Assembly: GCF_031886125.1 (NCBI RefSeq)
Contig: NZ_CP119391.1
Span: 2,852,001-2,916,000 of the forward strand
Origin: Halomonas piscis
GTDB taxonomy: Bacteria; Pseudomonadota; Gammaproteobacteria; Pseudomonadales; Halomonadaceae
DNA length: 64,000 nt
Reading direction: 5' to 3'
How positions within the stretch are numbered: the first letter of the stretch is position 1; the number at the start of each line of letters is the position of its first letter. The translations under genes were made by a program, and so were the position numbers. Shown here piece by piece: positions 8,341 to 17,319 of this stretch. The notes under the pieces are model-generated. The model worked only from the letters and a program-made list of their open reading frames with translations. It was not told the DNA's origin and searched no databases.

Positions 8341-9422
8341 CGACGACCGGACTTCAGATCAGCGTTGAAAAGCGCCAGGGGCGCTTTACCCTGGACGCCG
8401 ACCTCGCGCTTCCCGACCGTGGCGTCAGCGCCCTGTTCGGCGCCTCGGGCAGCGGCAAGACCACCCTGCTGCGGCTGATTGCCGGGCTGGACAGGCCCGA
8501 TGCCGGCCACGTCACGCTTGGCGCCCGAACGCTGGCGGACACCCCCAGCGGAACATTTCTCCCGCCCAGCCAGCGCCGCATCGGCGTGGTATTTCAGGAA
8601 CCCCGGCTCTTCCCCCACTACCGGGTGCGCAAAAACCTCACCTACGGCATGCCGGCACAGGCTCGCCCGCGCTTTGACGCCATCGTCAGGCTTCTCGGCA
8701 TCGAGCACCTGCTCGCGCGCATGCCGGGTACGCTCTCCGGCGGCGAGGCCCAGCGGGTATCCATCGGCCGGGCGCTGTTGACCGATCCGCAGCTGTTGCT
8801 CATGGACGAGCCGCTTTCGGGGCTTGACGGCGCGCGCAAGCAGGAGCTTTTGCACTTTATCCTCACGCTGGTGCGCGACGTGAATATCCCCGTCGTCTAC
8901 ATCAGCCACGACCCGGCCGAAATCACCGCCATTGCCGACCACCTGGTGGTGCTGGAAAACGGCGGCGTACTGGCAAGCGGCGCGCTGGAAGACGTGCTGC
9001 TGCGGGTGGACCTCACGCGCCAGCTGGGCGGCTTCGATGCCGCCTCCCTGCTCGACGTCAGCGTGGTCGGTCACGACATTGACTACGGCCTGACCGAGCT
9101 TGCCGTGGACAGCGAGCGCCGCCTTCAGGTGCCGCTACACGACGCGCCGGTGGGCTCTCGCCTGCGCCTGCGCATTCCCGCCCGGGACGTGGCGCTGGCG
9201 CTCACCGCTCCGACAAGCACCAGCTATCGCAACCGCCTCTCGGCCCGAGTGCAAGCCGTCACCCCGCTCCCCGACGACGCCACCGCCGTCGAAGTAGTGC
9301 TGGCGCTTGGCGAGCAGCGCCTGCGCGCCCGGCTGACGCGCAAGTCCCGGGACGAGCTGGGCCTGGCAGAGGGCCAGGCGGTCACCGCGCTGATCCGAAG
9401 CGTCGCCTTTGATACGCGCTGA
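8337..9422 (+). CDS. modC: Molybdate ABC transporter ATPase with C-terminal TOBE/Mop domain
   Basis: 361 residues. It powers molybdate import. Walker A is GASGSGKTT (35-43), Q-loop Q87, signature LSGGEAQR (133-140), Walker B LLLMDE (153-158) and switch H191. Residues from about 290 form a molybdate-binding TOBE domain (SARVQAVTPLPDDATAVEV). The start ATG 8337 overlaps the modB stop, with GGAGG about nine bases upstream. Confidence 0.95.
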   Translation: MTTTGLQISVEKRQGRFTLDADLALPDRGVSALFGASGSGKTTLLRLIAGLDRPDAGHVTLGARTLADTPSGTFLPPSQRRIGVVFQEPRLFPHYRVRKNLTYGMPAQARPRFDAIVRLLGIEHLLARMPGTLSGGEAQRVSIGRALLTDPQLLLMDEPLSGLDGARKQELLHFILTLVRDVNIPVVYISHDPAEITAIADHLVVLENGGVLASGALEDVLLRVDLTRQLGGFDAASLLDVSVVGHDIDYGLTELAVDSERRLQVPLHDAPVGSRLRLRIPARDVALALTAPTSTSYRNRLSARVQAVTPLPDDATAVEVVLALGEQRLRARLTRKSRDELGLAEGQAVTALIRSVAFDTR

Positions 9423-9473
9423 CGATAGGCTTGGTGACTCTTTTCGTTTGCTTTCCTCTGCCAGGAGGCTGCC

Positions 9474-10298
9474 ATGGCGGATTCTTCCGCTCACCAACAC
9501 ATTGCTCCGCTCACCCTCGACGGCCAGCTGTGGCTCAACGCCGGCGAGCAGCGCCTGGCCAGCCACGGCCGCATGCGTCTGCTGGCCGCCATCGCCGAGA
9601 CCGGCTCGATTTCCGCCGCCGCCCGGGCCATCAAGATGAGCTACAAGGCCGCCTGGGACGCCGTGGACCAGATGAACAACCTCGCCGGCGAGGCGCTGGT
9701 TGAGCGCAGCGCCGGCGGCAGGGGCGGCGGCACCACCCGCCTGACCGCCGCCGGAAGCCGGCTAATCGAAGACTTCAACGCCCTCGACGCCCTGCACCGG
9801 GACTTCGTCGAACGACTCAACCGCGAGGCCGAAAGCCTCAGCGACAACCTGCCACTGTTAAGGAAACTCAGCATGAAAAGCAGCGCACGCAACCAGTTCA
9901 GCGGTACCGTCTCCGCTATCCGCCAGGGCGCGGTCAACGACGAGGTCGAGCTGACCCTGCCCGGCGGCCAGCGGCTTGTCGCCGTGATCACCCAGGAGAG
10001 CGCGGCCTCCCTTGGCCTGGCCGAAGGCAGCGAGGCGTTCGCGCTGATCAAGGCGTCATCGGTGATTATTGCGGTGGAGACCGAGGGCACCAGCCTGTCC
10101 GCGCGCAACTGCCTGGCCGGCACCGTGGAGCGCCTGGTCCCCGGCGCGGTAAACAGCGAGGTGGTGCTGGCCCTTGACGGCGGCGAGCGCCTGGCGGCGA
10201 TCATCACCCGCGAAAGCGTCGAGCATCTGGGCCTTGCCGAAGGCTCTCCGGCCAGCGCGCTGTTCAAGGCCTCGAGCGTGATTGTCGGCACCCGCTAA
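9474..10298 (+). CDS. modE: Molybdate-responsive transcriptional regulator ModE
   Basis: 274 residues. The N-terminal winged helix-turn-helix (about 25-100; ISAAARAIKMSYKAAWDAVD) is followed by a linker and two tandem Mop domains, about 135-200 and 205-273. Each carries the pattern SARN..SGTV/AGTV and SSVI. It binds molybdate and then the ModE box before modA. A clear AGGAGG precedes ATG 9474. It follows modC by 51 bases on the same strand, so it is likely autoregulated with the transporter. In E. coli modE is divergent from modABC. Confidence 0.95.
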   Translation: MADSSAHQHIAPLTLDGQLWLNAGEQRLASHGRMRLLAAIAETGSISAAARAIKMSYKAAWDAVDQMNNLAGEALVERSAGGRGGGTTRLTAAGSRLIEDFNALDALHRDFVERLNREAESLSDNLPLLRKLSMKSSARNQFSGTVSAIRQGAVNDEVELTLPGGQRLVAVITQESAASLGLAEGSEAFALIKASSVIIAVETEGTSLSARNCLAGTVERLVPGAVNSEVVLALDGGERLAAIITRESVEHLGLAEGSPASALFKASSVIVGTR

Positions 10299-10337
10299 GC
10301 GGCGCAGCGCTTTACCCCCTGCCCGGTCGCTGAGCAA

Positions 10338-10357
10338 ACGCCGGCGGCCGGCGTCAT
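10338..10357 (+). terminator. Possible terminator after modE
   Basis: Perfect 7-bp stem ACGCCGG-CGG-CCGGCGT (10338-10354) followed by CATTTA, a weak U-tract. It is 39 bases past the modE stop and before the next promoter. Confidence 0.45.
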
Positions 10358-10369
10358 TTAGCCATGTCG

Positions 10370-10388
10370 AATAATATTGAATATCATT
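10370..10388 (+). promoter_or_regulatory. Fur-box-like 9-1-9 palindrome before the imelysin cluster
   Basis: AATAATATT (10370-10378), G, AATATCATT (10380-10388). The arms are complementary with one mismatch, giving the 19-bp 9-1-9 layout and AT-rich composition of Fur boxes. It stands out in GC-rich surroundings, 56 bases before irpA. Iron-loaded Fur (encoded at 42061-42528) is the expected ligand. Confidence 0.6.
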
Positions 10389-10444
10389 TGCCTCATGCGG
10401 TAACGTGCGCAAACATTCCGACTCGCATACCGAGGACACGTCGC

Positions 10445-11713
10445 ATGAACCGACACCCGCTCGCTGCCGTTGTTTCGCTTGCCGCCCTGATGCCGCTGGC
10501 CGCCCAGGCCGCCAACGACGCCACGCCTGACGCGGTCATCGCGAACTACGCCGATATCGCCCACGCCACCTACGAGGACTCGCTGACCGCGGCGCAAACG
10601 CTCAACGAGCGCATCGATGCGCTGCTGGAAAACCCCACCGCCGAGACTCTGGCCGCTGCCCAGCAGGCCTGGCTCAAGGCGCGGGTGCCCTATCAGCAGT
10701 CCGAAGTGTTCCGTTTCGGCAACGCCATCGTTGACGACTGGGAAGGCCAGTTCAACGCCTGGCCGCTGGATGAGGGCATGATCGACTACGTCGAGACCGA
10801 CGACTACCAGCACGAGCTGGGCAGCGACGGCGCCACTGCCAACATCGTCGCCAACGACACCATCACCGTGGGCGGCCGCGACATCGACGTCAGCGAGCTG
10901 ACCCCCGAGGTGCTGGCCGACCTCAACGAGATCGGCGGCTCCGAGGCCAACGTGGCCACCGGCTACCACGCCATCGAGTTTCTGCTCTGGGGCCAGGATC
11001 TCAACGGCTTTGACGCCGGCAACGGCGACCGCCCGGCGAGCGACTACGCCGCCGGCGACGACTGCACCCACGGCCACTGCGACCGCCGCGGCGAGTACCT
11101 CGACGCCGTGTCCGACCTGCTGGTCGACGACCTTGCGTGGATGACCGAGCAGTGGGCCGAGGGCCAGGACGACAACTACCGCGCCGAGCTACTCTCTGAA
11201 AGCGACGAGGAAGGCCTGCGCCGCATCCTCTTCGGCATGGGCTCGCTGTCCCTTGGCGAGCTTGCCGGCGAGCGCATGAAGGTGGCGCTCGAAGCCAACT
11301 CCTTCGAGGACGAGCACGACTGCTTCAGCGACAACACCCACAACTCGCACTACTTCAACGGCCAGGGCATTCAGAACGTCTACACCGGCATCTACGAGCG
11401 CACCGACGGCAGCGTCGTTTCCGGCCCGGCCATCGCCGACCTGGTGGAACAGGAAAACCCCGAGCTTGCCACCACCCTGCGCGGCCAGCTGGAAACCACC
11501 ATGGACAAGCTTGGCATGATCAAGCAGGCCGCCGAGGCCGAAAGCTCGCCCATGGCCTTTGACATGATGATCGCCCCGGGCAACGAAGAAGGCAGCGCCA
11601 TGATCAACGACGCCATTCTCGCGCTGGTGACCCAGACAGCCTCGCTGGAAAAGGCCGCCGGCACGCTTGGCGTGACCTCGCTGCAGCCGGATACCGCCGG
11701 CCACCGCTTCTAA
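10445..11713 (+). CDS. Imelysin family protein (IrpA-like, COG3487)
   Basis: 422 residues with a cleavable signal peptide (1-22, LMPLAAQA). The imelysin motif G-x-H-x-x-E is G173-YHAI-E178, within GYHAIEFLLWGQDL. The protein has the two-helical-bundle composition of imelysins, which are iron-regulated periplasmic or surface proteins implicated in iron handling. Their biochemical activity is unsettled, despite the M75 peptidase label. ATG 10445 has GAGGAC eight bases upstream. An in-frame start at 10364 would place the Fur-like palindrome inside the gene and add a non-signal N-terminus. It heads the COG3487-3488-3489-3490 cluster. Confidence 0.9.
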   Translation: MNRHPLAAVVSLAALMPLAAQAANDATPDAVIANYADIAHATYEDSLTAAQTLNERIDALLENPTAETLAAAQQAWLKARVPYQQSEVFRFGNAIVDDWEGQFNAWPLDEGMIDYVETDDYQHELGSDGATANIVANDTITVGGRDIDVSELTPEVLADLNEIGGSEANVATGYHAIEFLLWGQDLNGFDAGNGDRPASDYAAGDDCTHGHCDRRGEYLDAVSDLLVDDLAWMTEQWAEGQDDNYRAELLSESDEEGLRRILFGMGSLSLGELAGERMKVALEANSFEDEHDCFSDNTHNSHYFNGQGIQNVYTGIYERTDGSVVSGPAIADLVEQENPELATTLRGQLETTMDKLGMIKQAAEAESSPMAFDMMIAPGNEEGSAMINDAILALVTQTASLEKAAGTLGVTSLQPDTAGHRF

Positions 11714-11749
11714 GCGCCGCCTTCCCCCTGCTTAGCGACTACCGCCCGG

Positions 11750-11771
11750 CGCCCTCCGCCAGGGCGGTTTT
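11750..11771 (+). terminator. Intrinsic terminator or attenuator after the first imelysin gene
   Basis: CGCCCT (11750-11755), loop CCGCC, AGGGCG (11761-11766), then GTTTTC. It lies 36 bases before the next gene of the same cluster. It may attenuate rather than end the transcript, which would set imelysin above the downstream genes. Confidence 0.6.
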
Positions 11772-11806
11772 CGCCGTCAAGGCCTACAACTCCTGCGAGA
11801 CAGCCC

Positions 11807-13234
11807 ATGACATCGCCCTCTTTGACGCTTCTGGCCGGGCTTGCGCTATCCGGCCTGACCCTCGCCGCCCCCGCTTTCGCCGCTGATGCCGGCAAGGCCG
11901 CCGACTATCCGCTGCAAGAGACGCGGCTCTCCGGCGGCGCCGGCTCGGTAGAGCAGTTCGACCACAACGCCTACTCGCTGCCGCTGGACAACCTGGCGAT
12001 GACCAAACGGCTGGATTTCAGCGTGGGCAACAGCTTTTTTCGCAACCCCTGGGTCATCGCGCCGTCAAGCACCGCCGCCCGCGACGGGCTGGGGCCCCTG
12101 TTCAACACCAACAGCTGCCAGGGCTGCCACCTGAAGGACGGCCGCGGCCACCCGCCCGACGGCGATGAAACGCCCATTGCGCTGTTTCTGCGCCTGTCGC
12201 TGCCCGCCGGCCAGGGCGACGACGACACCCTTGAGCAGCTCGGCGTGGTGCCGGTGCCAAACTACGGCCGCCAGCTGCAGACCGCCGCCATTCCCGGCGC
12301 CGAGCCCGAGGGCAGGCTGATCATCGAGCACGAGCCCCGCGACGTCAGCCTGGAAGGCGGCGAGACGGTCACCCTTCAGGCGCCGCGCTACCGCATCGCT
12401 GACCCGGCCTACGACGCGCTGCCCGAGGACCTGGAAACCTCGCCCCGGCTGGCCCCGCCCATGGTCGGACTGGGGCTCTTGTCCGCCGTCCCCGAAGATG
12501 ACCTGCTGGCCGCCGCGGACCCTGACGACGCCGACGGCGACGGCATCTCCGGCCGGGTCAACCATGTTTGGGACGAGCGCCGGCAGGAAACCGTGGTCGG
12601 TCGTTTCGGCTGGAAAGCCGGCGAACCCAGCGTCGAACAGCAGAGCATGCACGCCTTCGCCGGCGACATGGGGCTGACCTCGAGTCTGGCCCCGGCCACC
12701 GACTGCACCGCCGCGCAGCGCTGCGACGAGTTCGAAAGCGGCGGCAAGCCCGAAGTCAGCGACAAGGTCGCCGACTTCATCACCTTCTACGCCGAAAGCC
12801 TGGCCGTACCCATGCGCCGGAACATGGACGATCCGACGGTGGCGCAGGGCGCCCGCCAGTTCAACCGGCTGGGCTGCGCAGCCTGCCACACTCCGCGCCA
12901 GCAAACCGCCGACGACGCCTCGCGAGCGGCGCTTGCCGGCCAGACTATCTGGCCCTACAACGACCTTTTGCTTCACGACATGGGCGAGGGCCTTGCGGAC
13001 AACCGCGCCGAGTTCGAGGCCACCGGGCAGGAGTGGCGCACCCCGCCGCTTTGGGGCATCGGCCTTGCGCAAACCGTGAATCCCCGGGCGCGTTTTCTGC
13101 ACGACGGTCGCGCCAAGACCCTTGAAGAAGCCATTTTGTGGCACGGCGGCGAGGCCGAACCGGCCAGGGAGCGCTACCGTAAGCTGCCGAAAAGCGAGCG
13201 CCAAAGCGTGCTGCGTTTTCTCGAATCGCTGTAA
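11807..13234 (+). CDS. Di-haem cytochrome c-like protein, DUF1111 (COG3488)
   Basis: 475 residues. A signal peptide (1-25, LAAPAFA) sends it to the periplasm. Two c-type haem sites are visible: C104-QG-C107-H108 and C357-AA-C360-H361. The family is annotated as a putative thiol oxidoreductase or di-haem peroxidase-like protein. A redox role in periplasmic iron handling is an inference from its fixed place between imelysin genes. The start is ATG 11807; a weak GAGA element (cctgcgagac) lies nearby. A 26-base gap separates it from the next gene. Confidence 0.88.
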   Translation: MTSPSLTLLAGLALSGLTLAAPAFAADAGKAADYPLQETRLSGGAGSVEQFDHNAYSLPLDNLAMTKRLDFSVGNSFFRNPWVIAPSSTAARDGLGPLFNTNSCQGCHLKDGRGHPPDGDETPIALFLRLSLPAGQGDDDTLEQLGVVPVPNYGRQLQTAAIPGAEPEGRLIIEHEPRDVSLEGGETVTLQAPRYRIADPAYDALPEDLETSPRLAPPMVGLGLLSAVPEDDLLAAADPDDADGDGISGRVNHVWDERRQETVVGRFGWKAGEPSVEQQSMHAFAGDMGLTSSLAPATDCTAAQRCDEFESGGKPEVSDKVADFITFYAESLAVPMRRNMDDPTVAQGARQFNRLGCAACHTPRQQTADDASRAALAGQTIWPYNDLLLHDMGEGLADNRAEFEATGQEWRTPPLWGIGLAQTVNPRARFLHDGRAKTLEEAILWHGGEAEPARERYRKLPKSERQSVLRFLESL

Positions 13235-13260
13235 CTCCCCTGTTTGATCAAGGAACCCGC

Positions 13261-14316
13261 ATGGCTCACCCAAGCTCTTTATACCGCGCCGGCCTGACAG
13301 CGTTCGCGCTGCTGATGGCCGCCAATACCGCCAGCGCCGGCGAAACCCCGCGCGAGCAGTGGCACCGAGCGGCCGCGCAGCAGTACTCGGCCCTGGCCGG
13401 CGCCGCCGAGACGCTCGAACAAAGCACCGCCGACTACTGCGATACCCCCAGTACCGATGGCCGCGCTACGCTGGAGGACGACTGGCTTGACGCCTATCAG
13501 CGCTGGCAGGCGGTGCGCTACGTTCAGTTCGGCCCCGTCGAGCAGCAGAGCCGAGGCTGGCAGCTGCAGTTCTGGCCCGACGGCAAGAACCTCGTCGGGC
13601 GCAAGGTGAAAACGCAGCTGAACGCCGACACGCCGCCCACGCTCGAGGACGTGGAGCAGGCCGGGGTGGCGCTGCAGGGATTCCCGGCGCTTGAGTACCT
13701 GCTGTACGACGACGCCATGGACGCCACTGCGCTCGAAAGCCCTAACGCCTGCGGGCTTTTGAGCGCGGTGAGCACCAACCTGGTCCACGTCACCCGGGCG
13801 CTTGAAGACGACTGGCAGTCGTTCGGCGAGCGCTTTATCGGCACCGACAGCTACACCCATACCCTGCTGCAAAGCGCGATCCAGAGCGTGGAGCTGCTGG
13901 AAGAAAAGCGTTTGGCGAGCCCCCTGGGGCTACGCGGCAAGCCGGCCAGCATCTATCGCGCCGAGGCCTGGCGCAGCGGGAAAAGCGTAGCGCTGATGCG
14001 GGCAAGCCTTGAAGGCCTCCAGAAAGGCCTGATGCCGGGGCTTACCGCGCTACTGGAAAGCCGCGGCCACCCAGCGCTTGCGGACAAGCTGGAAAAGCAG
14101 CTGAAGGAGGTAGCCGCGCGGGCCGACACGCTACCCGACGGCCTGGCCCCGGCCATCAAAGGTGAAGGTTCTGGCTCCGAGCCCGAGAAAAAAGCCGCCT
14201 TTGCCGACTTCCAGGGCTTTTACGTGCAGCTAAGCCAGCTGCGCCGGCTGCTGGCCCGGGACGTCGCCGCCGCCACCGGGCTGCGCCGGGGCTTCAACTC
14301 GAGCGACGGAGACTGA
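13261..14316 (+). CDS. Second imelysin-family protein (COG3489)
   Basis: 351 residues with a signal peptide (about 1-26, AANTASA|GETP). It is related to imelysin, but the GxHxxE motif reads G140-F-P142-A-L-E145, with proline in place of histidine. That variant suggests a different or lost metal/ligand site, which would fit a paralogue partner of the first imelysin. AAGGAACC precedes ATG 13261. It is followed after three bases by the DUF1513 gene, so the two are tightly coupled. Confidence 0.85.
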   Translation: MAHPSSLYRAGLTAFALLMAANTASAGETPREQWHRAAAQQYSALAGAAETLEQSTADYCDTPSTDGRATLEDDWLDAYQRWQAVRYVQFGPVEQQSRGWQLQFWPDGKNLVGRKVKTQLNADTPPTLEDVEQAGVALQGFPALEYLLYDDAMDATALESPNACGLLSAVSTNLVHVTRALEDDWQSFGERFIGTDSYTHTLLQSAIQSVELLEEKRLASPLGLRGKPASIYRAEAWRSGKSVALMRASLEGLQKGLMPGLTALLESRGHPALADKLEKQLKEVAARADTLPDGLAPAIKGEGSGSEPEKKAAFADFQGFYVQLSQLRRLLARDVAAATGLRRGFNSSDGD

Positions 14317-14319
14317 GCG

Positions 14320-15423
14320 ATGACCGTCAACCGAACCCGCCGCCGCCTGCTTGCCGCCGGTGCCGGGGCGCTTGCCCTGCCGGCGCTGCCCTCCCTTGCC
14401 TGGGCACTACCCGGGCGAAAACACGCCGACTGGCTGTTCAGCGCCGTGGACGACGCCCGCGGCAACCACCGCATTGCCGCCATCACCCCGAACGGCGAGC
14501 AGCACTTTACTCTGGCCATCCCCGAGCGCTGCCACGGCGGCTGCCTCTCGCCCACGGCCCCGCGCGCGGTGGTGTTTGCCCGGCGGCCGGGGCAGCATTT
14601 TTACGTGGTGGACGGCGACCGCCGCGAAGTCAGCCACCGCGTCGCCGCCGGCGGCGGCCATCACTTTTACGGCCACGGCGTGTTTGCGCCCGACGGGCGC
14701 TATCTCTACGTCACCGCCAACCGTCTGGAAGACGCCATGGGGCTGGTGCGGGTATACGACGCCGAAGACGACTATCGCCACGTCCGCGATATCGAGCTTG
14801 ACGGCATCGGCCCCCACGAGATCCGCCTGATGCCCGACGGCGAGACCTTGGCGGTGGGGCTTGGCGGTATCAGGACGCATCCGGACTACGGCCGGGTCAA
14901 GCTCAATCTCGGCGACATGGACCCGGCGCTTCTGCTGGTCGACCGCGAAAGCGGCGACGTCACCGCCCGTCACCGGCCGTCCCACCACCAGCTAAGCTGC
15001 CGACACCTGGACGTGGCCGAAGACGGCACGGTCATCGCCGGCTACCAGTTTCAGGGGCCGGAGTGGGAAACCCGCCCGCTGCTCTGCCGGCTGGGGCCGG
15101 ACGGCGCGTTCTCGGAGCTTGCGCTGGACGAGGCGCTGACCGCGAGCCTGCAGCAGTACACCGCAAGCGTCGCTGTCAGCCGCCGCCGGCCGCTTGCTTT
15201 GGTAACCGCGCCCCGGGGCCACAAGGTGCTGCTGCTCAACCACCAGAGCGGCAAGCTTGTGGCCGAGTACGCCCTGGCCGACGCCGCCGGCGCCCGCTGC
15301 GACGGCGAGGGGGGCTTTGTGGTGTCTTCCGGGCGCGGCGGGCTGTATCGCATTGCCCCGAACAAGCCCGAAGCCTTGGCCCTTGCCAGCCTGCCCCTGC
15401 GCTGGGACAACCACCTGACCTAG
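14320..15423 (+). CDS. Tat-exported DUF1513 protein (COG3490), beta-propeller-like
   Basis: 367 residues. The N-terminus TRRRLLAAGAGALALPALP is a twin-arginine signal. The remainder contains repeated short strands and motifs such as HGVFAPDGRYLYVTANR and GPHEIRLMPDGETL, typical of seven-bladed propellers. It is the last gene of the iron-linked cluster and has no assigned biochemical activity. A GGAG site (GACGGAGACTGAGCG) overlaps the upstream stop. Confidence 0.85.
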   Translation: MTVNRTRRRLLAAGAGALALPALPSLAWALPGRKHADWLFSAVDDARGNHRIAAITPNGEQHFTLAIPERCHGGCLSPTAPRAVVFARRPGQHFYVVDGDRREVSHRVAAGGGHHFYGHGVFAPDGRYLYVTANRLEDAMGLVRVYDAEDDYRHVRDIELDGIGPHEIRLMPDGETLAVGLGGIRTHPDYGRVKLNLGDMDPALLLVDRESGDVTARHRPSHHQLSCRHLDVAEDGTVIAGYQFQGPEWETRPLLCRLGPDGAFSELALDEALTASLQQYTASVAVSRRRPLALVTAPRGHKVLLLNHQSGKLVAEYALADAAGARCDGEGGFVVSSGRGGLYRIAPNKPEALALASLPLRWDNHLT

Positions 15424-15450
15424 GCTGGCTCGTCTGGCCTTGCCGGCACA

Positions 15451-16323
15451 TCACCCGTCCGCCGGCTGCTCGGCCAACTGGCGGCGGATCAGATCCCCCA
15501 GCTTTCTCGCCGGCTCCGAGGGTCGATGGGGCGCCCAGTGCAGCGCCAGCTCGATGCTCGGCAGCGACGGCAAGCCGCTCGACTCATCCAGCGGTTTGAG
15601 CATGGGCGTGAGCATGCTGCGGGTAATCACCACGACCGCAAGCCCCGCTATCACCAGCGGCGCAAGGCCGCTCATGGACTGGCTGGTATAGGCCACCTGC
15701 CACTGCCGCCCGGCGGCTGCCAGCGCCTGCTCGGCCACCTCCCGGAACACGTCCGCCCCGCGGGAATACAGCGCCAGCGGCAGCGGGTCGCGCAGCAGCG
15801 GCTGGTGCTGCAGCCCCACGGCCCACAAAAGCGGCTCCCGGCGGATCACCTCGCCGCCCGGCGAATTGCGCTGGCGGGTCACCAGCACCAGATCCAGCTC
15901 GTCGCGCTTTACCCGCGTCACCAGGTCAGCGCTGGTGCCGCAGATCACCTCCAGCGTCACGCCGGGGTAGAGCTGATGAAAGTAGCTGAACACCGCCGGC
16001 AGCAGCAGCGCGTAGTCTTCGGGAATCCCCAGGCGCAGCCCGCCGCTCACCTGGCGGGCCTGCATGTCCTGCCAGGCTTCGTCGTTCACTGCCAGCAGGC
16101 GCCGGGCGTGAGTCAGCAGCCGGTCGCCTTCGGCGGTCACCTTGAGCGTGCGCCCCACGCGCTCGTGCAGCGTCACGTCGAGCTGCGCCTCCAGGCGCTT
16201 GAGCTGCATGCTCACCGTGGACTGGGTGTAGGACAGCCGCCGAGCCGCGGCGGTGACGCTGCCGGTATCCGCCACCGCTACCAGGGTGCGCAGCAGGGTA
16301 AGATCAAAGGTGGGGGCACGCAT
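15451..16323 (-). CDS. LysR-family transcriptional regulator
   Basis: 290 residues. The N-terminal winged HTH (about 6-65) shows GSVTAAARRLSYTQSTVSMQLKRLE. The effector domain follows from about residue 90. GGGAGA lies six bases before ATG 16323. It is divergent from the DMT exporter gene with a 120-base shared region containing a palindrome, so it probably controls that transporter. The effector is unknown. Confidence 0.9.
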   Translation of the reverse strand: MRAPTFDLTLLRTLVAVADTGSVTAAARRLSYTQSTVSMQLKRLEAQLDVTLHERVGRTLKVTAEGDRLLTHARRLLAVNDEAWQDMQARQVSGGLRLGIPEDYALLLPAVFSYFHQLYPGVTLEVICGTSADLVTRVKRDELDLVLVTRQRNSPGGEVIRREPLLWAVGLQHQPLLRDPLPLALYSRGADVFREVAEQALAAAGRQWQVAYTSQSMSGLAPLVIAGLAVVVITRSMLTPMLKPLDESSGLPSLPSIELALHWAPHRPSEPARKLGDLIRRQLAEQPADG

Positions 16324-16353
16324 GCTGTCTCCCGATCAACCAATATCACGAAG

Positions 16354-16372
16354 TTTGATCAATACTATCAAA
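16354..16372. promoter_or_regulatory. Palindromic operator between LysR gene and DMT exporter gene
   Basis: TTTGAT (16354-16359), seven bases, ATCAAA (16367-16372), a perfect 6-7-6 inverted repeat. It lies 31 bases before the lysR start and 72 bases before the exporter start. This is the place and form of a LysR-type binding site, though the strict T-N11-A spacing is not met. Confidence 0.55.
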
Positions 16373-16443
16373 AACTATCGATTTTATGATGTTTTGTTCG
16401 AGGCTATGCTACGAGAGCAAGATTCAAGGCAAGGAGCTTTCGT

Positions 16444-17319
16444 ATGCATCACATTCATCTGTTTACTCTCCGTCATTTCAGCGTTGCCGCTGCGTTAGTT
16501 GCCGTCGTGCTCTGGAGCTCTGCCCCGCTGCTTGCCGAGCATGCGCTGGACCTTGCCCCGCTGCCGCTGGCCGCGCTGACGCTGCTGGCCGGCGCGCTTG
16601 CCACCTTGCCGCTCACCCGGCGCGAGCCCACCGGCCATCTGAGCCTGGGCTGGCGCGCGGCCATCTGGATTGGGCTGCCGCTGCTGACTACCGGCGCGGT
16701 GAGCAGCTACTTTATCGGCATGCGCCTGGCGCCGGCGTCGGACGCCGCCCTGATTACCTATACCTGGCCGGTGCTGTTCATCCTGCTGAGCCAGTGGCTC
16801 ACCTTTGGCAAGGTACGCTTCGCCAGCGTACTGGGGGCGATGATCGCCTTTGCCGGCGCGGCGGTGCTGATGGTGCCCGAGGCGGCCAGCGGCCAGAGCG
16901 GCTCGCTTGCCGGCTACGGCTTTGCCGCGCTGGCCGCGGTATGCTGGGCGCTTTACTCCTGGCTTTGCCAGGCCACGCCGGTGGCGCTCTCGCCTTTGAT
17001 GCCGCGCATACTGCTGACTTCAAGCGTCATTACCGCAGCGGCCGCGCTGCCGTTTGCCCAGGGCAGCTTTACCCTGCCCGATCACGACACCCTGCTGGCG
17101 GGGCTCGCCATCGGTCTGGGGCCGTTCGGCATCGCCATGGTGGCCTGGGACAAGGCCCTGCGGTTCGGCAAGGCGAGCGTCATCGGCAGCCTGGCCTACG
17201 GCGTGCCGGTGCTGGCCGCGGCGTTTCTGGTACTCGCCGGCATGAGCGTGCTGGACTGGCGCCTGCCGATAGCCGGGGCGCTGGTGGTTGGCGGCTGCCT
17301 GCAGGCGAGCCGTCGCTAG
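16444..17319 (+). CDS. EamA/DMT-superfamily membrane transporter
   Basis: 291 residues with about ten hydrophobic helices in two EamA repeats. It contains LITYTWPVLFILLSQWL, typical of RhtA/YddG-like exporters of amino acids or metabolites. The substrate is unknown. AGGAGC lies about eight bases before ATG 16444. Its stop codon overlaps the convergent VTT-domain gene at a CTAG shared by both strands. Confidence 0.85.
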   Translation: MHHIHLFTLRHFSVAAALVAVVLWSSAPLLAEHALDLAPLPLAALTLLAGALATLPLTRREPTGHLSLGWRAAIWIGLPLLTTGAVSSYFIGMRLAPASDAALITYTWPVLFILLSQWLTFGKVRFASVLGAMIAFAGAAVLMVPEAASGQSGSLAGYGFAALAAVCWALYSWLCQATPVALSPLMPRILLTSSVITAAAALPFAQGSFTLPDHDTLLAGLAIGLGPFGIAMVAWDKALRFGKASVIGSLAYGVPVLAAAFLVLAGMSVLDWRLPIAGALVVGGCLQASRR

